A DNA stretch of 64,000 nucleotides from Cyanobium sp. E1_MAG_00006 (lineage in GTDB: Bacteria > Cyanobacteriota > Cyanobacteriia > PCC-6307 > Cyanobiaceae): NCBI GenBank assembly GCA_027488975.1, contig JAIYAQ010000028.1, positions 1 through 64,000 on the forward strand, written 5' to 3'. Shown here in pieces: positions 52,198 through 60,410 of this stretch (within the stretch, counting starts at the first letter, position 1; each line of letters begins with the position of its first letter). The notes under the pieces were generated by a model that was given only the letters and a program-made list of their open reading frames with translations, was not told where the DNA came from and made no database searches. The position numbers and the translations under genes are program-made.

Positions 52198-53664
52198 TCA
52201 GCGGGCGGCCTGCAGGTGCTGCAGGTGTAGCCCTTTATCCGGCCAGCGGCGGATCACCACCAGGGCAAGCACCACGAGAACGGCCGGAATGATGCCCATG
52301 CACAGGCGGATGGCCAGCAGAGCGCTGTCCGGCTGCAGCATGCCGCGGCTGGCCACGTAACCGCTCAGGCTCATCAGGTTGCCGAAGAAGAACAAGGCAA
52401 AGCTGATGCAGATCTTCTGGGTGAAGACCATCCAGGCGCTGTACTGGCCGGCCGGTTTCTCCGGGTCGGCATCGATCGCATCGGGAAGCAGCGCCCAGGG
52501 AATCAGATACGCCGTGGAGGCACCGAAGCCCACCAGCAGGATCGCGGCCACCAGGGCGGCCAGGCGCAGGCCGTTCGCCAGGGATCCAATCGGGGCGATG
52601 CTGGCATCCAGCGGAATCAGCACCATCGCCGCTAGGCAGCCGGCGATCCACAGACGCGTACCCAGGTGCAGGGCATGGATGCGGCCCTGGCGGTGCGAGA
52701 CGCTGGTCCAGACCTGCAGGCCCACCAGGGTGCTCACCTGAAACGGCAGCAGGATCCAGTTGCTCCATCCCTGCGGCACGTGCATCACCACCGGCAGGTA
52801 GATGAGGGCGGCGGTCTGCATGATCTGCAAGGCGCACCAGAGAAGCAGGTAGAGCCCCAGCACACGCAGAAAGCGACCGTTCTGGCGGACGCGCCGCAAC
52901 AGCCTCCGTGTGGTGCCAGGGTGCGCTTCAGGCCGCTGGCAATGGCGGGCCATCGGCGCGATCCCCAAGCCGCAGAGCAGGGTGGAGGTGGTGATGATCA
53001 GCCCCGAGATCACGCCCACCTGCAGGTAGCTGGCTGGGTTCTGGTGATCGCGCAGCAGCAGACCCCCCAGCACGAGGCCCACCAGTCCCGCCAGGATCGA
53101 GCCGGTGAAACGGGAGGTGTTCAGGCGGGTGCGCAGCGACACATCGGTGGTCAGTTCCGCCGCCAGGGCGGAGTAGGGAAGGTTGACCCCCGTGTAGAGG
53201 CTGTTGGCCACTACGGAGATGGCCACGAAGATGGCGAAGCGCACGGGTGTGCTGCCGGGGGGCAGCCACCACATCAGCGTCATCGCCACGCCGAGGGGCA
53301 CCGCGCAGCCCAGGATCCAGGGGAGCCGGGGCCCCCAGCGCGTTTTGGTCTTGTCGCTCAGCCAGCCGATGGCCGGGTCGTTGATGGCATCCCAGAGGCG
53401 CGCCAGCATCAGCACCAGGCCCGCCATCCAGGCCGGCAGGCCCGCGGCCGATGTGTAGAAGATGAACAGGTAGAAGCCGATCAGGGACGCGGCCATGCCG
53501 GTGCCGGCGTCGCCGAGTCCATAGGCCACCAGCAGGCGCAGGCGGGGGAGTCCCCGCAGATCGGCGGCGTCGGTGCGCGGGTGAGGCGCCGCCAGGCTGG
53601 CGGCCAGACCGGCTGGTGGACTGGGTTCCGGACTGGCGGGTTGCGTGGGCGTTCCGGCGGGCAA
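52198..53664 (-). CDS. MFS/GPH-type sugar or glycoside cation symporter
   Basis: A 488-residue 12-helix transporter of the glycoside-pentoside-hexuronide (MelB-like) group. The N-terminal VAYGLGDAGTGMAASLIGFYLFIFYTSAAGLPAWMAGLVLMLARLWDAINDPAIGWLSDKTKTRWGPRLPWI matches the GPH signature (LxDAxxDPxxGxxSDxxxxxxGxxRPxx). Substrate unknown. Start is a TTG at 53664, the only candidate upstream that keeps the full first helix; a hydrophilic 40-residue N-terminal extension remains, so a later start is possible. Its start faces the tRNA-Gly gene. Confidence 0.85.
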   Translation of the reverse strand: MPAGTPTQPASPEPSPPAGLAASLAAPHPRTDAADLRGLPRLRLLVAYGLGDAGTGMAASLIGFYLFIFYTSAAGLPAWMAGLVLMLARLWDAINDPAIGWLSDKTKTRWGPRLPWILGCAVPLGVAMTLMWWLPPGSTPVRFAIFVAISVVANSLYTGVNLPYSALAAELTTDVSLRTRLNTSRFTGSILAGLVGLVLGGLLLRDHQNPASYLQVGVISGLIITTSTLLCGLGIAPMARHCQRPEAHPGTTRRLLRRVRQNGRFLRVLGLYLLLWCALQIMQTAALIYLPVVMHVPQGWSNWILLPFQVSTLVGLQVWTSVSHRQGRIHALHLGTRLWIAGCLAAMVLIPLDASIAPIGSLANGLRLAALVAAILLVGFGASTAYLIPWALLPDAIDADPEKPAGQYSAWMVFTQKICISFALFFFGNLMSLSGYVASRGMLQPDSALLAIRLCMGIIPAVLVVLALVVIRRWPDKGLHLQHLQAAR

Positions 53665-53805
53665 GGACGCAGTTCCGAACGCAGGTCATAATGCTGCAGC
53701 CGGTGAAAGCCCGCTGGGCGAGAGCCCGCCGCGGTGGCAGCCGGTGTCGTGGGCCACACCACGGTGCGTGGCCTGGCCACGTGCGTTGGTGCAACCTTCG
53801 CAATT

Positions 53806-53876
<71 letters not shown>

Positions 53877-53983
53877 TGATCAATCACAGCCGGAAATTTA
53901 CGGCCGGAAGATACGTGGATGGCGGGTTGTTGATGCAGCTCTGAATCAGTGCATTGATCCAGTTCTGATTATCGCCGGCACTC

Positions 53984-56203
53984 TCAAAGGCCGTGCCGGG
54001 CCAGGTCGTGGCCGCGCATCAGGGGTTCAGCCACCAGCAGCACCAGGCTGCGGCTGGTCATCGGCATCCGGTCGCTGCTGAGCGCCGCTGGCTGTGCGGG
54101 CAGGTCCTCTCCGGGCGGGCGGGCGGTGTCGATGACCCGCAGCCAGCCGGTGGGGCAGTCGGGCAGCTCGAAGCTGAGATCGTCGGCGTAGGCATTCAGC
54201 CCGCACCAGATCAGGGGGGTGTTTTTTTGGTCGTGCAGGCTCCAGGCGAGCGTGTGCGACCAGGCGGCCCAGTCCGGTTTGCCCAGCTCGATGCCGTGCC
54301 ACTCGCGGTGGATGTGCCCCGGCTGATCGAAGCGCAGCGGTCGCCCCTCGCTGTGGGGGATTTCCGGGTTGAGCAGGGCCGCCAGGTGATGGCGGAGGTG
54401 GATCAGGCGCCGCACGAACAGGCTCAGGGCCTGATCGCCCGGGTCGGGTTGCCAGTGCATCCAGCCGAGACGGTTGTTCTGGCACCAGGCGTTGTTGTTG
54501 CCCCCCTGGCTGCGGCGCACCTCGTCGCCCATCAGCAGCATCGGCACTCCGGGGGCCAGTAGCAGCGAGCAGAGCAGGTTGCGCAGCTGGCGTTCGCGCA
54601 GGGCGAGCACGGCCGGGTCGCTGCAGGGGCCTTCTGCGCCGTGGTTCCAGCTGTTGTTGTGGTTGTCGCCGTCGCGGTTGTCCTCACCGTTGGCGAGGTT
54701 GTGCTTGCCGTTGTAACTGACCAGATCCGCCAGGGTGAAGCCGTCGTGGGCGGTGAGGAAGGTGATGCTGCGCCCCAGCACCGCCGGATGGCCGCCATAG
54801 AGATCAGGGCTGCCGGTGAGGCGCTGGCCAACCGCCCAGCAGCTGCGCTCATCGCCTTTCCAGAAGCGGCGCACGTCGTCGCGGAAGCGGCCGTTCCAGG
54901 CGCCGATGCGGCGGGCGGGGAAGTCCGCCAGCCGGTAGAGGCCGCCGCAGTCCCACGGTTCGCTCACCAGCTTGAGGTCCGCCAGCTCCGGGCCGGCTTC
55001 GATGTCCTCGAACAGGGGCGGATTGTCGAGAGGGGCCAGTTCCTCGCCGCGGCTGAGGGCGATGCCGAGATCGAAGCGGAACCCATCCACGCCCAGCTCC
55101 AGGGCCCAGCAGCGCATCGATTCGAGGATCAATCGCCGCACGTGCGGACGGTTGGCGGCGATCGAGTTGCCGCAACCGCTCACATCCAGGTAGTCGCCCT
55201 TGGCGTTCTGGTGGTAGTAAAGGCGGTCGTCCAGACCGCGCCAGCTCAGGGTCGGGCCTGCCTGGTTGCCCTCGCAGGTGTGGTTGTAGACCACATCCAC
55301 CAGCACCTCCAGCCCCGCCTGATGGCAGGCCGTCACCAGCTGGCGCACCTGCTGGCGGATCTGCAGGGGATCGTCTCCCTGCTGGTAGGCGTGATGGGGG
55401 GCCATCCAGCTCAGAGGGCTGTAGCCCCAGTAGTTGAGGCGGCCCGCCGGGGCGTCGTGGGGGTCGAAGGCCATCACCGGCAGCAGCTCCACCGTGGTGA
55501 CGCCGAGCTCCCGCAGGTAGGGAATCGCCTCGATCAGGCCCAGGTAGGTGCCGCGGCCTTCCGGGCTCACCGGACTGCCCCGGCCGCGGCTGAAGCCGCC
55601 CACATGCAACTCGTAGATGACGGTGCGCTGCCAGCTGTGGCGAGGTCGGGGGGCCGCCGCGAAATCGAAGCGGTCACGCTCGGTGACCACACCCTTCAGG
55701 CAGGTGGCGGTGTTCGGTGTGGCGCCGAGGGCATCGATCCGCCGGTAGACATCCCAGCCGGTGATGGCACGGGCGCAGGGATCGAGCAGCAGTTTGGAGG
55801 GGTTGAAGCCGTGGCGGCCGGGCTGCAGCGGGCCGAACACCCGATAGGCGTAGCAACACCCGATGCCGATCCCTTCGACCTCCACATGCCAGTGCTCGCC
55901 GGAGCGGTGGTGTTGGCTATCGAGATCCACCACCTGCATCGGTTCAGGCGCGCTGCCGCTGGCGAACAGCAGCAGCTCCACCCGGGTGGCCAGCGGTGCC
56001 GCCAGGGAGAAATTCACCCCACGCGGCGTGGCCGTTGCCCCCAGGGGCCAGGGTTGTCCCAGGCGAATCGATCCCAACGGAGCCAGCGGGCGACTGCCAC
56101 AAGCTAGGTGTGGCTGCCGGCCTGTGCCCTCGGTTGCGGCACCGAGATGATCAGCGGAGCTCAGAGCGACGCGCGCAGTCGGATGATCGAAGGGCAGGAG
56201 CAA
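53984..56203 (-). CDS. glgX: glycogen debranching enzyme GlgX (isoamylase type)
   Basis: A 739-residue family 13 glycoside hydrolase that removes alpha-1,6 branches from glycogen. An N-terminal CBM48-like region (GATATPRGVNFSLAAPLATRVELLLFASGS) precedes the catalytic barrel. Catalytic residues lie in DGFRFDLGIAL (nucleophile), LVSEPWDCGGL (acid) and LTAHDGFTLADLVSYNGKHN; region I is VDVVYNHTCEGN. The start is uncertain: the TTG at 56203 gives 739 residues but leaves only 5 bases to the divergent ATG at 56209, so a later start is plausible. Storage polysaccharide turnover in the cytoplasm. Confidence 0.9.
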   Translation of the reverse strand: MLLPFDHPTARVALSSADHLGAATEGTGRQPHLACGSRPLAPLGSIRLGQPWPLGATATPRGVNFSLAAPLATRVELLLFASGSAPEPMQVVDLDSQHHRSGEHWHVEVEGIGIGCCYAYRVFGPLQPGRHGFNPSKLLLDPCARAITGWDVYRRIDALGATPNTATCLKGVVTERDRFDFAAAPRPRHSWQRTVIYELHVGGFSRGRGSPVSPEGRGTYLGLIEAIPYLRELGVTTVELLPVMAFDPHDAPAGRLNYWGYSPLSWMAPHHAYQQGDDPLQIRQQVRQLVTACHQAGLEVLVDVVYNHTCEGNQAGPTLSWRGLDDRLYYHQNAKGDYLDVSGCGNSIAANRPHVRRLILESMRCWALELGVDGFRFDLGIALSRGEELAPLDNPPLFEDIEAGPELADLKLVSEPWDCGGLYRLADFPARRIGAWNGRFRDDVRRFWKGDERSCWAVGQRLTGSPDLYGGHPAVLGRSITFLTAHDGFTLADLVSYNGKHNLANGEDNRDGDNHNNSWNHGAEGPCSDPAVLALRERQLRNLLCSLLLAPGVPMLLMGDEVRRSQGGNNNAWCQNNRLGWMHWQPDPGDQALSLFVRRLIHLRHHLAALLNPEIPHSEGRPLRFDQPGHIHREWHGIELGKPDWAAWSHTLAWSLHDQKNTPLIWCGLNAYADDLSFELPDCPTGWLRVIDTARPPGEDLPAQPAALSSDRMPMTSRSLVLLVAEPLMRGHDLARHGL

Positions 56204-56208
56204 GGGCC

Positions 56209-56970
56209 ATGGGCGAACCGGAGCAAGCAGGGTCGGCAGCGAAGCAGCCGGGCCTGCTGATGGGTAGGCCGGCGGATCCAGGGCGACCGCCCCAGCCCGT
56301 GGCCGCCAACCTGTGGCTGTTCGCCCCCAACCGCGACAGCCAGGGCGGCAGCGCCTGGTGGCTGGACTTTGCCGAGGCCCGGGCTGTTGCTGGATCTGAG
56401 GACGTGGCCGGGGTGCTGATCGACTGCCCCGCCCTGACGGAGGCCAACCTTCGCTTCCTGCAGGAGCGGGGCAAGGGGGTGATCGTGTTGCTGGGGCGGG
56501 AGGGCCATGGCCGCACCCGTCGGCTGCAGGAAGCCCTGGGCTGGCCGGTGCTGGTGCAGGAGCAGGAGGCCTACCTGCTGCCCGGTGTGCAGCGATTGCG
56601 CAGCTTCGGCACCGAGCTGGAGCTGGCCGCGGGGCTGCGACTGCTCTGGACCCCGGGGCCTACCCCTGGCGCCAGTGTGCTGCTTGCCGAGGTCGGGGAT
56701 CCCGCCGAGTCCCTGCTGTTCTGTGGCCGTCTGCTCAGTCCGCTGGCGCCGGGGCAGGCTGGCCCGCTGCGCACCAGCCGCAGCTTTCACTGGGGCCGCT
56801 GGTTGCGCAGCCTGGATCATCTGCGCCGTTGGTTGCCGGCTGGCATGCCGGGCTGGCTGGCCAGCGGCGCCGGCCTCGGGGCCCTGCGCGGCGACAAGTT
56901 GATCGGCCAGGGACGAGGCGTGATCGATGCTCTCGACCTGGAGGGTCTGGCGGTTCGCGAGGGGCTCTGA
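56209..56970 (+). CDS. metallo-beta-lactamase-fold-like protein without the usual metal motif
   Basis: A 253-residue protein with an MBL-like arrangement: LWLFAPNRDSQGGSAWWLDF, VAGVLIDCPALTEANLRFLQERG, VIVLLGREGHGRTRRLQEALGWPVL and LLWTPGPTPGASVLLAEV. The position of the canonical HxHxDH is occupied by REGHGR, so the usual two-zinc site is not intact. Function unknown; an inactive or differently metallated member is possible. ATG at 56209. Its start is 5 bases from that of glgX on the other strand. Confidence 0.7.
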   Translation: MGEPEQAGSAAKQPGLLMGRPADPGRPPQPVAANLWLFAPNRDSQGGSAWWLDFAEARAVAGSEDVAGVLIDCPALTEANLRFLQERGKGVIVLLGREGHGRTRRLQEALGWPVLVQEQEAYLLPGVQRLRSFGTELELAAGLRLLWTPGPTPGASVLLAEVGDPAESLLFCGRLLSPLAPGQAGPLRTSRSFHWGRWLRSLDHLRRWLPAGMPGWLASGAGLGALRGDKLIGQGRGVIDALDLEGLAVREGL

Positions 56971-57165
56971 TCGGCCGTTGCGATCGCGCTGATGGGGGCG
57001 TTTCCGCAACATTCAGCAAAAAAAGGGGCAGATCCTTGTGCCGATGGGGGGTTTGTTGGTTGCCGCCCTTCCGCAACACCCATACCATTGGCGCGCTGAA
57101 TCCAGTGGCGGTTGGTGTTCCCGATCCGCCCGGCTGCTACTGAACCCAGAGGCTTTCCCACTCCG

Positions 57166-57441
57166 ATGAACAAAGCTGACCTCGTCAACCTCGTGCATGC
57201 CCGCACCGAGCTGACCAAGACCGAAGTGTCCCAAGTTGTGGACCTCGCCATCGAAACCATCATCGACTCGGTGGTCGATGGCAAGAAGGTGTCGATCCTT
57301 GGCTTCGGCTCGTTCGAACCTCGCGAGCGCTCCGCCCGTCAGGGTCTGAACCCCAAAACCGGTGACAAGATCAAGATCCCGGCCAAGCGCGTTCCTGCCT
57401 TCACCGCCGGCAAGCTGTTCAAGGACCGTGTGCAGGGCTGA
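57166..57441 (+). CDS. hup: HU-family histone-like DNA-binding protein
   Basis: A 91-residue nucleoid protein of the HU/IHF family that bends DNA. MNKADLVNLVHARTELTKTEVSQVVDL, then GKKVSILGFGSFEPRERSARQGLNPKTGDKIKIPAKRVPAFTAGKLFKD, with the GFGSF and RxGxNPxTG loop of the DNA-binding arm. Dimer expected. ATG at 57166; a strong terminator follows. Confidence 0.97.
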   Translation: MNKADLVNLVHARTELTKTEVSQVVDLAIETIIDSVVDGKKVSILGFGSFEPRERSARQGLNPKTGDKIKIPAKRVPAFTAGKLFKDRVQG

Positions 57442-57490
57442 GTTCCTCACCCTTCGACCCTCGCAGCGACCCTGAGGTCGACTGCTGCCA

Positions 57491-57515
57491 ACGGCGACCT
57501 TCGGGTCGCCGTTTT
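57491..57515 (+). terminator. rho-independent terminator of the HU gene
   Basis: Arms ACGGCGACC and GGTCGCCGT (central loop TTCG) followed by a T run. It lies 50 bases after the HU stop and before the gluQRS start. Confidence 0.9.
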
Positions 57516-57538
57516 TGTTGGGTGGCAGCCTGGTCGCC

Positions 57539-58534
57539 GTGACAGCGATCACCCTTCCCGAGCATCTGCAGCGGCTGCTGGCCGAAGGTGAGCGGCTGCG
57601 CCGGCAGCACCACCGTGGTCGCTATGCCCCGTCCCCCACGGGGCCCCTGCACCTGGGCAACCTGCGCACAGCTCTGCTCTCGTGGTTGATCACCCGCCTG
57701 CAGGGGGGGGAGTGGCTCCTGCGCATCGACGATCTCGACACGCCGCGCAACCGCCCGGACGCGGAAGCCTCGATCCTGAACGATCTGCGCTGGCTGGGGC
57801 TCGACTGGGATGGCCCGCTCATCCGCCAGAGCGAGCGGCGGGGGCTCTACGCCACGGTGCTCTCCAGCCTGCGCGGTGCCGGTCTGCTGTACCCCTGCCG
57901 CTGCAGCCGCAGGCTGCTGGCCGATGTCTCGGCACCCCATGGCCGCTCACCGGTTTACCCGCGTTTGTGCCGGGGCCTGGAACCGCGCTGGGGGCCGGAA
58001 GCGGGGCGCCTACCGAGCTGGCGACTGGCGATGGATCCTGGCCTGCTCTGCTGGCAGGAGCAGCTGGTGCCCTGCGGTGTTCTTGATCTGGAGCGGGAGG
58101 TGGGCGACGTGGTGCTGCGGCGCGCGGATGGCTTCCTCGCCTATCACCTGGCGACGGCGGTGGATGAGCTGAGCCTGGGGATGGCCGATGTTGTGCGCGG
58201 CGCTGATCTCTGGGCCGCCACGGGGCCTCAGGTGGCTGTGATGCGTCACCTGAGGCCCCATGGCAGCAGCCTGCCCCGCTACTGGCATACCCCCTTGTGG
58301 CGGGATGGGGCGGGTGAGCGCCTGTCCAAGCGCCAGGGCGGCACCGGTCTGGCGGACCTGCGGGCCCGGGGGCTTGATGCCGCCGCTGTGCTCGGTCTGC
58401 TGGCGGCGAGCCTGGATCTTGTTCCTCCCGCCACGCGGCTCAGCAGCACGGAGCTGTTGCAGGAGCAGTCGCTGCCCCGGCTCCAGGCCTTGCTCCGCCA
58501 GACGCCGGTTGCGCAGGACGCTGCCGGCACTTAA
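57539..58534 (+). CDS. gluQ: glutamyl-Q tRNA(Asp) synthetase
   Basis: A 331-residue truncated glutamyl-tRNA-synthetase paralogue that attaches glutamate to queuosine in tRNA-Asp. Class I signatures are RYAPSPTGPLHLGNLRTAL (HIGH-like), IDDLDTPRNRPDAEASIL, and RLSKRQGGTGL as KMSKS variant. A zinc-binding pattern CRCSRRLL...PRLCRG is present as in GluQ-RS. Length is the family norm without the anticodon-binding domain. The GTG at 57539 is preferred; an in-frame TTG at 57515 lies in the terminator T run. Confidence 0.93.
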   Translation: MTAITLPEHLQRLLAEGERLRRQHHRGRYAPSPTGPLHLGNLRTALLSWLITRLQGGEWLLRIDDLDTPRNRPDAEASILNDLRWLGLDWDGPLIRQSERRGLYATVLSSLRGAGLLYPCRCSRRLLADVSAPHGRSPVYPRLCRGLEPRWGPEAGRLPSWRLAMDPGLLCWQEQLVPCGVLDLEREVGDVVLRRADGFLAYHLATAVDELSLGMADVVRGADLWAATGPQVAVMRHLRPHGSSLPRYWHTPLWRDGAGERLSKRQGGTGLADLRARGLDAAAVLGLLAASLDLVPPATRLSSTELLQEQSLPRLQALLRQTPVAQDAAGT

Positions 58535-58615
58535 GCATCGCCAAGGCTTAAGAAAGGCTTCGGGATCATTGGCGGCAAACCTCTCCACACTGAGGCCACC
58601 ACGAGGAGCAGCCCG

Positions 58616-58867
58616 ATGGACCGATCCGATGGGCGTCTGGGCGGCGTGTGGCCCATGCCTGGCGATCCCTGCCCCAGCTGCGGCGGCAGTGGCGTTCTGC
58701 GCACGGCAGCAACGGGCTACCGCACCTGCCTGACCTGTGTTGGCCAGGGCACTCTGCCGTGCTTTGAGGCTTCGCCGTTTCCGCCGCCGGCCGAGGTGCT
58801 GCGCCGCCGCCGCTGGGCGAAAGGCTTGCGCGGCGAGCTCAGCGCTTGGACTTCTGGCGCCAGATGA
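58616..58867 (+). CDS. small DnaJ-zinc-finger-like protein
   Basis: An 83-residue protein with two CxxCxGxG-type units, CPSCGGSG and CLTCVGQG, about 20 residues apart, resembling half of a DnaJ central zinc finger, followed by a basic tail (LRRRRWAKGLRGE). It probably binds one zinc. No J domain. A Shine-Dalgarno GAGGAG lies 7 bases before the ATG (58603-58608), which fixes the start. The function is unknown; small DnaJ-finger proteins often act in protein folding or photosystem assembly. Its last 29 bases overlap the 3' end of the opposite small membrane gene. Confidence 0.75.
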   Translation: MDRSDGRLGGVWPMPGDPCPSCGGSGVLRTAATGYRTCLTCVGQGTLPCFEASPFPPPAEVLRRRRWAKGLRGELSAWTSGAR

Positions 58868-58949
58868 AGAAGGCCGCCGTGCTCACCACCACCGCCAGGG
58901 GAGCAGCGGTCAGCAGGAGCAGCGCAACGGCGGTCCAGTCGGTATACAT
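58839..58949 (-). CDS. 36-residue small membrane protein
   Basis: The sequence MYTDWTAVALLLLTAAPLAVVV... gives one hydrophobic helix (residues 7-30) followed by a basic WRQKSKR tail. It is too short for most gene finders. The size and topology match small photosystem or cytochrome b6f subunits, but it does not match any I can recall (PsbN, PsbX, PsbM, PsaM, PetG, PetL, PetM). It overlaps the DnaJ-finger gene tail by 29 bases and lies 43 bases from the start of the divergent exported-protein gene. Confidence 0.55.
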   Translation of the reverse strand: MYTDWTAVALLLLTAAPLAVVVSTAAFFIWRQKSKR

Positions 58950-58992
58950 CGCTTCGGGCACGCAACCGCTGCCCATCCTTGCAGGTGAGCCC

Positions 58993-59322
58993 ATGGTCCT
59001 TCCGGCCTCTGACACCGACGGTTGGTGCGCCCGCTGGTCAGGAGCGTCACGGCGGCTGCGCCAGCTGCCGCTGCTGCTTGGTGTGGCCCTGCTGCTGGCG
59101 GCTCCCCTGGCAGCCCCGTCGCCGGTCCGCGCCGGCCTGGAGTTCGACAACTGCCAGCCCACAGCCGATGGCGGCGTCACCTGCGACACCCGGCCCACCG
59201 GCAACACCCGCGCCGACGATGAAGCGGCCCGTTATGGCCTGTTCGATGAGGCGAGCCCCGGCTGGTCGGAGTTCGATCCCTACGAGGGCTACGACGACAT
59301 GTTCGGAGGCAACTGGACCTGA
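58993..59322 (+). CDS. small exported conserved protein
   Basis: A 109-residue protein with a signal-peptide-like stretch, LPLLLGVALLLAAPLAAPSPVRA, at about residues 24-46, then a short acidic domain: GLEFDNCQPTADGGVTCDTRPTGNTR, EAARYGLFDEASPGW and DPYEGYDDMFGG. Two cysteines could form a disulfide. Recognised only as a conserved picocyanobacterial type; no function can be given. ATG at 58993. Confidence 0.65.
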   Translation: MVLPASDTDGWCARWSGASRRLRQLPLLLGVALLLAAPLAAPSPVRAGLEFDNCQPTADGGVTCDTRPTGNTRADDEAARYGLFDEASPGWSEFDPYEGYDDMFGGNWT

Positions 59323-59363
59323 GCTCGTGAGCTGAGCTCTGGACCTGAGCGCTGCAACGGGGC

Positions 59364-60407
59364 TCAGCAGATGCGCGGCAGCTGTTCGCCGCGCCCCAGC
59401 TCCAGGGGCCGCAGCACCCCAAGGGTGTTGCGCAGGCTGACGGGGTGGCGCCGCTTCAGCGCCGCTGGCTCTGTGCCCTGGGGCAGCGGATCACCTACCG
59501 TGCCGATCCTGGCGGCCTGCGGCTGAAAGCGCTGCAGCAGAGCCAGGGCCTGCTCCGCCTGCCCCTGCGGCAACAGAACCACCATGCGCCCCTCATTGGC
59601 CATCGCCAGCGGGTCGAGGCCCAGCAGTTGGCAGGCCCCAGCCACGGCCGGATGCAGAGGGATCGCCGTTTCGTCGAGTTCGATGTGGCAGCCGGCGCCG
59701 CGGGCGATCTCCTCGATGGCGCTGGCCAGGCCGCCGCGGGTGAGGTCCCGCAGGCAGTGCAGCGTCAGGCCCGCCTCCAGCAGAGCCCGCACCGGTTGCA
59801 GCAGCGGCGCCAGATCGCTGTGGAGCGTGGTGCGTAAGCCCAGCTCATTGCGGGCCGCCAGGATCGCCAGCCCGTGGCGGCCCAGGTCGCCGCTCACCAG
59901 CACCGCATCGCCCGGTTGCACCGCCCTGGGGTGGATCGTGAGCGTGTGCTCCAGCCGCCCCACGGCGCTGGTGTTGATGTAGAGGCCGTCGCCCTTGCCC
60001 CGCTCCACCACCTTGGTGTCGCCGGTGATCACCGCTACGCCGCACTCCGCCACGCTCGCGCGGATCGAGGCGATCACCCTCTGGAGCGTGCTGATCGGCA
60101 GGCCCTCCTCCAGGATCAGCGCCAGGCTGAGGGCGATCGGCTCAGCCCCGGCCATGGCCAGGTCGTTGACGCTGCCGCACACCGCCAGTCGGCCGATGTC
60201 GCCGCCGGGGAATTCCAGCGGACGCACCACATAGGAATCGGTGGTGAAAGCCAGCCGGCCGCTCTGCTCCGGCAGCAGGGCCGCATCGTGGGGCACCCCA
60301 TCGGCCGGGCCGAATGCCGGTAGGAGCAGCTCCTGCAGCAGCTGCTGGCTGAGGCGGCCGCCGCCGCCGTGGCCCAGTTCGATGGCGGCGTCGTTGCCGG
60401 GTGGCAT
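59364..60407 (-). CDS. hypE: hydrogenase maturation protein HypE
   Basis: A 347-residue PurM-like ATPase that dehydrates a carbamoyl group on its C-terminal cysteine to a thiocyanate, the CN ligand donor of [NiFe] hydrogenase. N-terminal IELGHGGGGRLSQQLL, DAALL, TTDSYVVRPLEFPGGDIGRLAVCGSVNDLAMAGAEP, ITGDTKVVERGKGDG and the C-terminal PRIC with the acceptor cysteine all match. ATG at 60407, three bases after the hypD stop. Last gene of the nifJ-hypD-hypE operon. Confidence 0.96.
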   Translation of the reverse strand: MPPGNDAAIELGHGGGGRLSQQLLQELLLPAFGPADGVPHDAALLPEQSGRLAFTTDSYVVRPLEFPGGDIGRLAVCGSVNDLAMAGAEPIALSLALILEEGLPISTLQRVIASIRASVAECGVAVITGDTKVVERGKGDGLYINTSAVGRLEHTLTIHPRAVQPGDAVLVSGDLGRHGLAILAARNELGLRTTLHSDLAPLLQPVRALLEAGLTLHCLRDLTRGGLASAIEEIARGAGCHIELDETAIPLHPAVAGACQLLGLDPLAMANEGRMVVLLPQGQAEQALALLQRFQPQAARIGTVGDPLPQGTEPAALKRRHPVSLRNTLGVLRPLELGRGEQLPRIC

Positions 60408-60410
60408 GGC

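Noticed and set aside
52666-53691. 341-residue plus-strand frame opposite the MFS transporter
   Set aside because: His/Gln/Gly-rich and without hydrophobic organisation; the transporter frame is clear.
53975-53999. Hairpin at the glgX stop codon as a terminator
   Set aside because: Arms CCGGCAC/GTGCCGG are good but no T run follows on the minus strand.
54641-56107. 488-residue plus-strand frame opposite glgX
   Set aside because: Low-complexity shadow; the minus strand has the complete GH13 motif set.
58839-58949. Known small photosystem subunit (PsbN, PsbX, PsbM, PsaM, PetM)
   Set aside because: Sequence does not match the remembered signatures of any of these, so no symbol was given.
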